From Terasakiella sp033100395 (GTDB lineage: Bacteria > Pseudomonadota > Alphaproteobacteria > Rhodospirillales > Terasakiellaceae), in assembly GCF_033100395.1 (NCBI RefSeq), contig NZ_JAWLVJ010000020.1:1-64000 (forward strand): a stretch of 64,000 nt of DNA, in the 5' to 3' direction. Made by a program: the position numbers and the translations under genes. The notes below the pieces were generated by a model. It did no database searches. It worked only from the letters and a program-made list of their open reading frames with translations, and was not told the DNA's origin. Below are positions 51,313 to 59,808 of this stretch, piece by piece (position 1 is the first letter of the stretch; every line of letters starts with the position of its first letter).

Positions 51313-52248
51313 TTATGGGGTGTTAAGTTCAATCTCGAAGCAAAGTTTTTCGTGCAATATTTTGTTACGTCCTGCTTCTTTTGCGCCATATAGTAGTTTA
51401 TCAGATGCTTCAATGACATCTGTATAGGTATTATGGGATACGGATGAAGCAATGCCGATAGAGGAGGTTGCTTTGATTTGTGCCTCTTCTGTCTGGATGG
51501 TCAGAACGTTGATGGCTTCGTGGACCCGCGTTAATACCGGGACCGCTTTGCTTAGCTGTGTATCCGGCAGCAAAACAAGAAATTCTTCTCCGCCGTAACG
51601 AAAGACTTCGTCATAGGGGCGCAAGTTATCGTCAATAATGGATGCAATTTCCCTCAATACCTGGTCACCTGCTGGGTGGCCATAGGTGTCGTTTACTTTC
51701 TTGAAGTGATCGATGTCGATCATAGCGACGCAGAACGGGCTGCCATTTCGTTGTGAGCGGCTCCATTCCTTTTCGATCATTTCCTCCATCACGTCTCGTG
51801 TTAAGAGGCTTGTTAGATCATCAACATGAGCAATAGAAAAAGTGCCCAATTGTTTTAATTGATCAACATAATAGGCTTCCTTCTGGCAAAACCTTTTAAA
51901 AATATCATATTCATGCGGCTGCAAACGATTGTCTCTTGCAAGGATTACTAATTGATCCGCAAGACTATGAATAACCTTATGTTTCTTTTTGAGGCGTTGA
52001 TATACGTGATGCTCCGTTATTTCTTTATCTTCGATGTTTGTAAGAAGATTACAAAAGTCACAGTTTTCTCGTAAAACCTCTAAAGTTAGGAGTGGATGGT
52101 CGTTGAACAGCATGCATTGGTGTAACTCGGCAATGTATTCACCGTGATCGCGGTATGCACGCGTCAGCTGATCGACAAACTCAGCTAAGTCATTACTGTT
52201 GCTTTTAAGTTTTTGGTTCTCCTGAATTCCTTCAATTTCAATTGGCAT
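51313..52248 (-). CDS. Diguanylate cyclase with CZB-type zinc-binding sensor domain (DgcZ-like)
   Basis: A 311-residue cytosolic protein. The N-terminal helical domain fits the CZB pattern of DgcZ: H35, C63 (ENCDFCNLL), H90 and H94 (HKVIH); the Cys-His and His-His spacings of 27 and 4 equal those I recall for DgcZ. The C-terminal GGDEF domain has IDIDHFKKVNDTYGHPAGD and YGGEEF, with an RxxD inhibitory site (RPYDEVFRYGGEEF). It should make c-di-GMP, restrained by zinc. It starts 4 bases after the small membrane protein gene. Confidence 0.87.
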   Translation of the reverse strand: MPIEIEGIQENQKLKSNSNDLAEFVDQLTRAYRDHGEYIAELHQCMLFNDHPLLTLEVLRENCDFCNLLTNIEDKEITEHHVYQRLKKKHKVIHSLADQLVILARDNRLQPHEYDIFKRFCQKEAYYVDQLKQLGTFSIAHVDDLTSLLTRDVMEEMIEKEWSRSQRNGSPFCVAMIDIDHFKKVNDTYGHPAGDQVLREIASIIDDNLRPYDEVFRYGGEEFLVLLPDTQLSKAVPVLTRVHEAINVLTIQTEEAQIKATSSIGIASSVSHNTYTDVIEASDKLLYGAKEAGRNKILHEKLCFEIELNTP

Positions 52249-52252
52249 TTTT

Positions 52253-52483
52253 TTACCCGTTCATAATGATCAGTAATGTGATTCCATTGATCGCTACCGA
52301 AGCAGCAAAAAGAAGGACAACTCTGTTGTAAAGGTTTTGCATTAATCGTTTTGTGTCGTGAGATGAGATGCGTGTTTCTTTGATTTCCGGCTCAAGAACA
52401 TTGTTGATGCCATCTTCAACTTTTTCAGCAGACTCTTGAAGGTTGTCTGCAACTTTGCTCAATCCACTTGTATTTTGGGTCAT
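52253..52483 (-). CDS. Small membrane protein upstream of diguanylate cyclase
   Basis: A 76-residue protein with an amphipathic helix (LSKVADNLQESAEKVEDGINN), a charged middle and a C-terminal membrane segment (VVLLFAASVAINGITLLII). AAGGAGATAAA directly before ATG 52483 is a near-perfect ribosome site, so the longer frame from 52582 is rejected. The 4-base gap to the diguanylate cyclase gene implies a joint function, perhaps membrane recruitment; this is inference. Family unknown. Confidence 0.7.
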   Translation of the reverse strand: MTQNTSGLSKVADNLQESAEKVEDGINNVLEPEIKETRISSHDTKRLMQNLYNRVVLLFAASVAINGITLLIIMNG

Positions 52484-52855
52484 TTTATCTCCTTTTGTTG
52501 GCTGTTTGTTAAAAGGAGGCTCGATATCCGCAATATTATTACGGTTAATCGTCAGATATATATGTGTTGGTCTAATGAACACATAAAAAATCGAGCCAAA
52601 AAACCTTTTGTTAGCTCGTTGATTTAAATTTTATAAAAACAATATTGTTTTGTCAAGTATATAATGAAACAATAATAATTCTTAGAAATAATATTTGTAT
52701 GAATTGAAATGAAAGGAATTTTTGCTTGGTTATATGTGATGTTAAATAATTGTTACATCAAATATTATTTATAAAGTAATGATAATAATTATATTAATAA
52801 TATGTATTTTTATTTTTATTTTACTTTATGAGTTCCAAGTAATTCTATTGTAAAA
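52484..52855. promoter_or_regulatory. Very AT-rich divergent promoter region of the NAGGN operon
   Basis: These 372 bases separate the small membrane protein gene from asnO and hold no gene. From 52620 on, G and C are rare, far below the flanking genes. A perfect 16-base palindrome AAAACAATATTGTTTT lies at 52636-52651. AT-rich curved promoters are usual for osmotically regulated genes; that link is inference. The asnO start at the right end lacks a clear ribosome site. Confidence 0.55.
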
Positions 52856-54628
52856 ATGTGTGGTATTTGTGGCGATGTGAATTTTAATAATGCCCCGGCG
52901 TCAGTTGAGGCGGTTTCAATCATGAACGAAGCTCTCATCCCCCGTGGGCCGGATAGCGGCGATATATATGAAAAGGGAAGAGTTGTTTTTGGGCACCGCC
53001 GTCTCAAAATTATAGATTTGAGCGATCAATCTAAACAACCGATGACTGACGATGAATTGGGATTATCCATCGTCTTTAATGGCTGTATTTATAACTACAA
53101 AGAGCTTCGTGAAGAGTTGATAGAGAAAGGGTATCGTTTTTTTTCCTCTGGCGATACAGAAGTCATTGTGAAAGCGTTTCATGCTTGGGGTCTGGAATGT
53201 GTCCAGCGTTTCCATGGTATGTTTGCTTTTGTAATCCATGAACATGCAAGCGGCCGTATTATCATGGCGCGTGATCGTTTTGGGATTAAGCCGCTTTATT
53301 ACATAGATCGTCCAAATGGTATTCGATTTGCATCAAGCCTTCCTGCACTGCTGGCCGCAGGCGAAGTCGATAAAATGATCGATCCCGTTGCTTTGCATCA
53401 TTACATGCACTGGCATGCGGTCGTGCCTGCCCCTCACACAATTATCAAAGGTGTTCGAAAGTTGCCGCCGGCAACTATTCGCACAATTGACGCTGACGGT
53501 ACTCTCTCTGAAAGGACCTATTGGAAACTCAACATCAATCAATCAGATGATGATCGTAAGATCACTGGTGAAGAATGGCAGGAACGCGTTTTGGATGCTT
53601 TGCGTTTGGCGGTTAAACGTCGCATGGTTGCTGATGTCCCTGTCGGTGTGTTGCTATCCGGTGGTGTGGATTCAAGCCTGATTGTCGGTTTATTGGCTGA
53701 AGCTGGCCAGAAAGATTTGAACACTTTTTCTGTTGGGTTTGAAGAGGCTGGTGGTGAAAAAGGAGATGAGTTCCAGTATTCGGACTTGATTGCTAACCAC
53801 TATGGGACAACGCATCACAAGAAGTTCGTTCCCTCAAGCGACCTGTTGGAGGCCTTGCCCAAAACAATTAGAGCGATGTCTGAGCCTATGGTGAGCTACG
53901 ACAATGTCGGCTTCTTTCTTTTGTCTCAGGAAGTTTCGCAACACTTGAAGGTGGTGCAAAGTGGACAAGGCGCGGATGAAATCTTTGCTGGATATCATTG
54001 GTACCCGCCCATGATGGAAACGGGTAACGCGATTGACAAATACCAGAAGGCCTTTTTTGATCAGGACGAAGCAACATATGTTTCAGCGGTAACAGGTACC
54101 TACCATGAAAGTAATTATTCACGAGAGTTTGTAGAAGCGCATTTCTCCAAACCCGGTGCGGACCGAGATGTTGATAAGGCGTTAAGGTTGGACTCGACGG
54201 TTATGCTGGTCGATGATCCGGTGAAACGGGTGGACAATATGACCATGGCCTGGGGGCTTGAGGCGCGTGTTCCGTTTCTGGATCATGAACTTTGTGAACT
54301 CGCTGGTCGTATCCCGGCTGAATACAAGGTTAAGAATTCAGGGAAATGGGTTCTGAAAGAAGCAGCCCGAAAGGTCATTCCGTCTGAGGTGATTGATCGT
54401 CCAAAAGGATACTTCCCGGTTCCTGCCCTGAAATATATTCAAGGTCCATACCTGGAGATGGTGAAAGACGCTTTATTAAGTGATACCGCAAGACAGAGAG
54501 GTATCTTTAAAGAAAGCTATATTCAAACGCTGCTTACTGATCCAAAGGATCATATCACGCCCCTTCGTGGTTCGAAGTTGTGGCAGGTGGCCTTGCTTGA
54601 ACTGTGGCTACAGGAACAAGGGATTTGA
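52856..54628 (+). CDS. asnO: N-acetylglutaminylglutamine amidotransferase (asparagine synthetase-like)
   Basis: A 590-residue class II glutamine amidotransferase. Cys2 (MCGICGD) is the glutaminase nucleophile; the synthetase half has the ATP pyrophosphatase loop LLSGGVDSSLI near residue 265 and GQGADEIFAGYHWYPP. Together with the next gene it makes the osmolyte N-acetylglutaminylglutamine amide, forming the terminal amide. The gene trio that follows (GNAT/ATP-grasp, M42 peptidase) distinguishes it from ordinary asnB. It ends 2 bases before the next start. Confidence 0.93.
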   Translation: MCGICGDVNFNNAPASVEAVSIMNEALIPRGPDSGDIYEKGRVVFGHRRLKIIDLSDQSKQPMTDDELGLSIVFNGCIYNYKELREELIEKGYRFFSSGDTEVIVKAFHAWGLECVQRFHGMFAFVIHEHASGRIIMARDRFGIKPLYYIDRPNGIRFASSLPALLAAGEVDKMIDPVALHHYMHWHAVVPAPHTIIKGVRKLPPATIRTIDADGTLSERTYWKLNINQSDDDRKITGEEWQERVLDALRLAVKRRMVADVPVGVLLSGGVDSSLIVGLLAEAGQKDLNTFSVGFEEAGGEKGDEFQYSDLIANHYGTTHHKKFVPSSDLLEALPKTIRAMSEPMVSYDNVGFFLLSQEVSQHLKVVQSGQGADEIFAGYHWYPPMMETGNAIDKYQKAFFDQDEATYVSAVTGTYHESNYSREFVEAHFSKPGADRDVDKALRLDSTVMLVDDPVKRVDNMTMAWGLEARVPFLDHELCELAGRIPAEYKVKNSGKWVLKEAARKVIPSEVIDRPKGYFPVPALKYIQGPYLEMVKDALLSDTARQRGIFKESYIQTLLTDPKDHITPLRGSKLWQVALLELWLQEQGI

Positions 54629-54630
54629 TC

Positions 54631-56385
54631 ATGATGACCCAACAGCACAATGACAAAACGGACCCAATGAACCCGATAAAAATGGCATCTCTTAAGCATT
54701 GGGGTAGCCCTGTGGAGGAGTCTGGGGCAGAGACAATGAAAGCTGCCGTAAATGTAGACTGCGGCTGGGGTAGGCTGATTTTTGGACAGACCTACGAGGA
54801 CCCTGCTCATTTGGCCTCTACACTGACGTCGGAACAGGAGGGGAGACGTGATGTCGCTCTCTATGTTCGTGATCCGCATGTTGTGGTTTCCTTTGCCCCG
54901 CAAGATTTGTTCCTGGACCCGTCTTTGACTTATCGTTTGGATTTTGATCGCTACAAAACAGGTGACAAGAAACCTGTCGGTGTTGTTATTCGTCCCTTGA
55001 AGCAGGGGGATGATGCCCAAACGCTGGACAGGTTGTACCTGTCTCGTTCAATGGTTCCTGCATATGAGGGGTTTTACGATACGGCTGCAGAAGTGGGTGC
55101 CCTGAAAATACTGATCGCAGCAGATGGGGAAACTGGCGAAATTATTGGCGCTGTCACAGGTGTTGATCATTACAAGGCATTTTCTGATATAGATAATGGG
55201 TGCAGTCTGTGGGCATTGGTTGTTGATCCCCAATGCCAACGTCCCGCTGTTGGTGAAGCATTGGTCAGAAGCCTGATTGAATATTATGCATCACAAGGAC
55301 GACGTTTTCTTGATCTCTCCGTCATGCATGATAACAGCCAGGCCATTGGTCTCTATCAAAAGCTTGGCTTTCAGCAGGTTCCGGTTTATTGCATCAAAAA
55401 CAAAAATTCGATCAATGAGCAATTGTTCATTGGCCCTGAGCCTGAAGAAGACTTGAATATTTATGCCAAGATTATTGTAGATGAAGCACGTCGCAGGGGC
55501 ATAAGTGTTGATGTTCTGGATGCTCAAAATGGTTATTTCAAGCTTTCTTTGGGCGGGCGCAGTATCGCCTGCAGGGAATCTTTAAGCGAATTGACCACAG
55601 CAATCGCCATGAGCCGTTGTGACGACAAGGCTGTGACTCGTCGTCTCTTAAGTCAGAGTGGATTGCGTGTTCCCCAGCAAGTTACTGCGGATGATCCTGA
55701 TCGTGTTGCCAGTTTTCTGAAACGTCATAAACGGGCCGTGGTGAAACCGGCTCAAGGTGAACAAGGTCGCGGGATCAAAGTCGATTTATCCGAATTGGCA
55801 GATGTACTGGAAGCTATTGAAGAAGCCAAGGATGTTTGTGAGAAAGTTCTTTTGGAAGAATTTGTCCAGGGGCATGATCTGCGCATTATTGTTATTGATA
55901 ATGAAGTTGTAGCCGCCGCTATCCGAAAACCTGCTCAAATCAAAGGCGACGGCAAAAGGACAATTGAAGAATTGATCCATTACTACAGTCGCCGCCGGGC
56001 TGCTGCAACCTCTGGTGAAAGTACGATCCCACTTGATGCAGAAACACAACGGTGTATTGAAATGGAAGGATACAAACGGTCCGACATTTTGCCTGAAGGC
56101 ATCACTTTGCAAGTGCGCAAGACTGCAAATCTCCATACTGGCGGGACCATTCATGATGTTACAGACCAGTTAAATTCGGTTTTGGAAAACGCTGCCATTA
56201 AGGCAGCAATGACATTGGATATCCCGTGTGTGGGGCTGGATTTCATGGTGCCTGATGTTGCCGGAGAAGATTACGCAATTATCGAAGCCAATGAGCGTGC
56301 CGGGCTTGCCAATCATGAGCCGCAACCTACGGCTGAGAAATTTATTGATATGTTGTTCCCAAACACAAAGAAAGTTGAGGTCTAA
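54631..56385 (+). CDS. ngg: N-acetylglutaminylglutamine synthetase (GNAT plus ATP-grasp)
   Basis: A 584-residue bifunctional enzyme. The first third holds a GNAT acetyltransferase domain (GVVIRPLKQGDD; LWALVVDPQCQRPAVGEALV; AIGLYQKLGFQQVP), the rest an ATP-grasp ligase (AVVKPAQGEQGRGIKV; LLEEFVQGHDLRIIVID; IIEANERAGLANHEP). It acetylates and joins two glutamines to give the dipeptide precursor of NAGGN. ATG 54631 lies 2 bases after asnO behind AAGGGA; a longer frame overlapping asnO is rejected. Confidence 0.93.
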   Translation: MMTQQHNDKTDPMNPIKMASLKHWGSPVEESGAETMKAAVNVDCGWGRLIFGQTYEDPAHLASTLTSEQEGRRDVALYVRDPHVVVSFAPQDLFLDPSLTYRLDFDRYKTGDKKPVGVVIRPLKQGDDAQTLDRLYLSRSMVPAYEGFYDTAAEVGALKILIAADGETGEIIGAVTGVDHYKAFSDIDNGCSLWALVVDPQCQRPAVGEALVRSLIEYYASQGRRFLDLSVMHDNSQAIGLYQKLGFQQVPVYCIKNKNSINEQLFIGPEPEEDLNIYAKIIVDEARRRGISVDVLDAQNGYFKLSLGGRSIACRESLSELTTAIAMSRCDDKAVTRRLLSQSGLRVPQQVTADDPDRVASFLKRHKRAVVKPAQGEQGRGIKVDLSELADVLEAIEEAKDVCEKVLLEEFVQGHDLRIIVIDNEVVAAAIRKPAQIKGDGKRTIEELIHYYSRRRAAATSGESTIPLDAETQRCIEMEGYKRSDILPEGITLQVRKTANLHTGGTIHDVTDQLNSVLENAAIKAAMTLDIPCVGLDFMVPDVAGEDYAIIEANERAGLANHEPQPTAEKFIDMLFPNTKKVEV

Positions 56386-56386
56386 A

Positions 56387-57544
56387 TTGAGCGAACACAA
56401 TCTGGAAATTGATCAGGAATATCTGAAAGATATTCTTGAACGTCTTTTGATGACCCCAAGCCCATCGGGTATGACGGATGATGTGGTGCGATTGACTTGT
56501 CAAGAACTGGACCGACTTGATATTCCTTACGAACTGACACGTAGGGGGGCTATTCGTGCCACATTGAGCAGCAATGGAACAGGCCCGCGTAGAGCTGTTG
56601 CAGCTCACTTGGACACGCTTGGGGCGATGGTTAAAAACTTGAAGGATAACGGACGCTTGTCTGTTGTACCTATTGGTTATTGGTCCGCCCGTTTTGCTGA
56701 AGGGGCAAAGTGTACAGTCCATAGTGATGATGGACGAACATTCAGAGGTACTATTCTGCCTTTAAAAGCGTCAGGGCATACCTACAATGAACAAATTGAT
56801 AGCCAGCCCTCTGAATGGGAAAATCTTGAGCTTCGCCTTGATGAAATCTGCTCAGACGTCGATACGCTCTGGGAATTAGGGCTTCGTGTCGGAGACTTTA
56901 TTTCGATTGATCCTCAACCGGAATTTAACAAGAACGGTTTTGTCAATTCTCGCCATATCGACGATAAGGCAGGTGTTGCCGCAATTCTGGCAGCGGCAAA
57001 AGCAGTGAAAGAGTCAAACTTTGAACTTGAACTGGATTGTCACTTGCTTTTCACTATTTCAGAAGAGGTCGGTGTCGGGGCGTCTCATGTACTTCATGGA
57101 GATGTTGCGGAAATGGTTTCTGTAGACAATGGGACAATCGCACCTAATCAGAATACCTGTGAATATGGGGTTACGATTGCGATGCAGGATTCAAGCGGCC
57201 CATTTGATAGGCATCTCAGTAACCATTTGATTGACTTATGTAAAAACAAGACCATTGAATTCAGTCGTGATGTATTTCTTTATTACCGAAGTGATTCCGC
57301 AGCTGCCCTTGAAGCCGGGAATGACATTCGCACAGCACTTGTCTGTTTTGCGCTTGATGCGTCGCATGGTTTTGAAAGAACCCATACGAAATCACTTGAA
57401 TGTGTGGCGCGTTTGCTGGGACAATATATGCTGTCATCGCCAATATTCGCCAAGAATGAGAATGTTATCGGTGAGATGGATGACTTCCCAATGATCGAAA
57501 CAGCGTCTGTTGAACAGCAATCCAGAAAAAGCAGAAATAATTAA
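56387..57544 (+). CDS. NAGGN-system M42-family peptidase
   Basis: A 385-residue metallo-aminopeptidase-like enzyme. Metal ligands appear in AAHLDTLGAM, SRHIDDKAGVAA, TISEEVGVGASH, VSVDNGTIAP and DASHGFERTH, the M42 order. It is the conserved third gene of osmoprotectant NAGGN operons and may degrade or trim the dipeptide. Translation starts at TTG 56387, one base after the ngg stop, with GAGG 6 bases before it; no ATG fits. Low-usage TTG plus coupling may keep expression modest. Confidence 0.9.
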   Translation: MSEHNLEIDQEYLKDILERLLMTPSPSGMTDDVVRLTCQELDRLDIPYELTRRGAIRATLSSNGTGPRRAVAAHLDTLGAMVKNLKDNGRLSVVPIGYWSARFAEGAKCTVHSDDGRTFRGTILPLKASGHTYNEQIDSQPSEWENLELRLDEICSDVDTLWELGLRVGDFISIDPQPEFNKNGFVNSRHIDDKAGVAAILAAAKAVKESNFELELDCHLLFTISEEVGVGASHVLHGDVAEMVSVDNGTIAPNQNTCEYGVTIAMQDSSGPFDRHLSNHLIDLCKNKTIEFSRDVFLYYRSDSAAALEAGNDIRTALVCFALDASHGFERTHTKSLECVARLLGQYMLSSPIFAKNENVIGEMDDFPMIETASVEQQSRKSRNN

Positions 57545-57546
57545 CA

Positions 57547-58788
57547 ATGCAAAAAATCATCAGCCCTTTTATTTTTCTTTTCGTTAGTGTCTGGCTAATT
57601 AATCTGGGCGGAGGATTGCAGGGAACACTTTTGGGCATGCGCGCTACCCTTGAGTCATTTGATGTGACCGAGACGGGTATCGTCATGTCCTCCTACTTTA
57701 TTGGTTACATTATCAGCATTATGATCGTGCCACGGTTTATCAATGCAGTTGGACATATCCGTTCCTTTGCAGCTTTTGCATCGCTGTGTTCCGCCGTGAC
57801 TTTAAGTCATGCAGTATTTGTTGACCCTGTTTCATGGTTTGTTTTCAGATCGATTACCGGGGTGTGTTTCGGTGGTCTGGTTTTAATCGTTGAAAGCTGG
57901 TTGAATGCCTCGGTCAGCAACGAAAATAGAGGAACAGTATTTGCCAGCTACATGCTGGTGATTTTTTCAGCAGCAGCGATCAGTCAGACATTGCTCAATC
58001 TGACCAGCATACAAGGGTATGATCTTTTTGTTTTGGTGTCGGTCATTTTGTCTTTATCTGTTCTTCCTTTAAGCCTTGGCAAAAGAATACATGCTCCGGA
58101 GATCAAGACAGCACAAAGAAAACCGCTGTTGCTGATGTTGAAACATCATCCTTTGGGCACACTCGGTGTTTTTGTTGCCGGCTTGCTGAGTGGCGCACTA
58201 TGGGCGATGACGCCTGTCTTTATGATCCGGTCGGACTATGCGGCTTCTGAAGTTTCAATAGCAATGTTCTGCCTTATGGTTGGCGGAACACTTGCATTTT
58301 GGCCGATTGGAAAACTTTCGGACATGATTGATCGCCGGAAAGTTATTCTTGGCTTAACAGTGATGACGTTTGTTGTCTCCATCACCCATTTCCTTGCAGG
58401 ATCAAGTTCTCCAAGCCTGTTTTATGTGCTTGTTGGATTGTTGGGGTTTGTTTCTTTTCCGATATATGCCGTATGTGCCAGTCATATTAACGACTATCTG
58501 GAAGCCGATGAATTTATTTCCGCTTGCAGTACAATGGTCGTTTTATATGGTTGTGGTGCGTTTCTCGCCCCATTACTTTCCTCAACTTTTATGTCTTTTT
58601 TCGGGGTGGATGGCTTCTTTGCTTATCTGGCAACTGCCCAAATTCCATTGATTGCATTTGCGACCTATCGCATTGCCAAAAAAGATGTCTTGGCCGCCGA
58701 AGACAGAACTGATTTTGTCTACGATGTCCCCAAAGTGACCCCCACAGTGAACCCGCTGGACCCTCGAAACGTGGAAATCGAAGATTGA
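57547..58788 (+). CDS. MFS transporter in the NAGGN operon
   Basis: A 413-residue major facilitator with twelve hydrophobic segments; the inter-helix motif region GKLSDMIDRRKVILG near residue 256 is the A-like motif of the second half. It begins 2 bases after the peptidase stop, so it belongs to the NAGGN operon and probably moves the osmolyte or a precursor. A polar tail (DVPKVTPTVNPLDPR) follows the last helix. Direction of transport cannot be told from sequence. Confidence 0.88.
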   Translation: MQKIISPFIFLFVSVWLINLGGGLQGTLLGMRATLESFDVTETGIVMSSYFIGYIISIMIVPRFINAVGHIRSFAAFASLCSAVTLSHAVFVDPVSWFVFRSITGVCFGGLVLIVESWLNASVSNENRGTVFASYMLVIFSAAAISQTLLNLTSIQGYDLFVLVSVILSLSVLPLSLGKRIHAPEIKTAQRKPLLLMLKHHPLGTLGVFVAGLLSGALWAMTPVFMIRSDYAASEVSIAMFCLMVGGTLAFWPIGKLSDMIDRRKVILGLTVMTFVVSITHFLAGSSSPSLFYVLVGLLGFVSFPIYAVCASHINDYLEADEFISACSTMVVLYGCGAFLAPLLSSTFMSFFGVDGFFAYLATAQIPLIAFATYRIAKKDVLAAEDRTDFVYDVPKVTPTVNPLDPRNVEIED

Positions 58789-59181
58789 ATGTTTGTACTG
58801 CCGAGATCTGTTGCGCATATTTCTGCCAATGGGATGGACCGGCTGCTCACAGCCTGCCGACAGGTTACACAATATCTGATTGATCTGTTTATAAAAAAGT
58901 CATCCCATACCCAGAAAATCGAAACCAGAAATCACCATCTTTTCTTCGATCGGTATTGGAGTGAAAAAAGAGATGCTTTTTATTCCCTGTAGGATGCCGG
59001 AGACGTATTTCTGACCTATTTCGGGAAGGAAGGGTAAGCTTATGAGTTCACGTATCAAAGAGATATGGGGTCGGTGAATGCCTTGATGATACGCCTGGTG
59101 TATTAGGCGAATTGCTTTCCCATAGAAAAAGCCTTCTAATCCTGCCATAACTTAAACGAGTATTTAGACATGGTGGTTGTG
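58789..59181. other. Intergenic region after the NAGGN operon
   Basis: These 393 bases contain no gene I can support. Open frames on both strands (58789-58992 plus, 58900-59148 minus) have no ribosome sites and no recognisable domains. Only weak hairpins are seen (CCTG-CCGA-CAGG near 58853-58864), with no clear terminator for the NAGGN operon. The right end holds the promoter of the Sel1-repeat gene. Confidence 0.5.
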
Positions 59182-59808
59182 ATGAAGGCTTTTTTGTTTC
59201 TTGTTTCTTTGTTAATGGCTGTTCCGGCGTATGCCCTGACAATTGATGAGATGTCAGACTCTGAAGCCGATGACCTTGAACGCGGTATAGAAGCAATGGA
59301 AAAGAAGGAATATGCGACTGCGAGGCACAAATTTCTTCCTTTGGCGATTAAAGGCAATCCTTCTGCACAATTATATATTGGCGTAATGTTTCTTCTCGGA
59401 AATGGGCTTAATACTGATGCCTGTGAAGGTGTGAAGTGGATTGATCGGGCAGCTCGTGAGGGCGACACTGATGCACAAATGATGATGGCTTCCATACTAA
59501 GCGATGTATCTTGGGGCCACCGGCCCGATTATCATCGCTCATATGGCTGGTTAATTACAGCTATTCAGAACGGAGCAACAGATATTAAGAAAAAGGCATA
59601 TGTGTTGACCCCTAATATCCAAGATCTTTTCAAAGTTCTCGACGAGAAGTTGACTAAAGTTGAAATGCTCAAAATTAAAAACGAAGTCACTGACGGGCGC
59701 TTTGATATAAAGACACCCGCCAATGAATATATAGTCCGTATCAGGGAGTATCACGTTGGGGAGCATGTTATTCCTATAGCCCCATGTACACGATTATACC
59801 CTGATTAG
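59182..59808 (+). CDS. Exported Sel1/TPR-repeat protein
   Basis: A 208-residue protein with signal peptide (MKAFLFLVSLLMAVPAYA) and two to three Sel1-type helical repeats: ATARHKFLPLAIKGNPSAQLYIG, then LNTDACEGVKWIDRAAREGDTDAQM and a degenerate third (YHRSYGWLITAIQNGATD). Sel1 repeats mediate protein binding. ATG 59182 is preferred over 59170 because GGTGG lies 5 bases upstream and the signal peptide is then standard. The stop overlaps the convergent 607-residue gene by 4 bases. Confidence 0.78.
   Translation: MKAFLFLVSLLMAVPAYALTIDEMSDSEADDLERGIEAMEKKEYATARHKFLPLAIKGNPSAQLYIGVMFLLGNGLNTDACEGVKWIDRAAREGDTDAQMMMASILSDVSWGHRPDYHRSYGWLITAIQNGATDIKKKAYVLTPNIQDLFKVLDEKLTKVEMLKIKNEVTDGRFDIKTPANEYIVRIREYHVGEHVIPIAPCTRLYPD

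Noticed and set aside
52856..54628. Ordinary asparagine synthetase asnB
   Set aside because: The following GNAT/ATP-grasp and M42 genes, spaced 1-2 bases apart, define the NAGGN system instead.
58900..59148. 82-codon minus-strand frame after the NAGGN operon
   Set aside because: No ribosome site and no domain; composition does not look coding.
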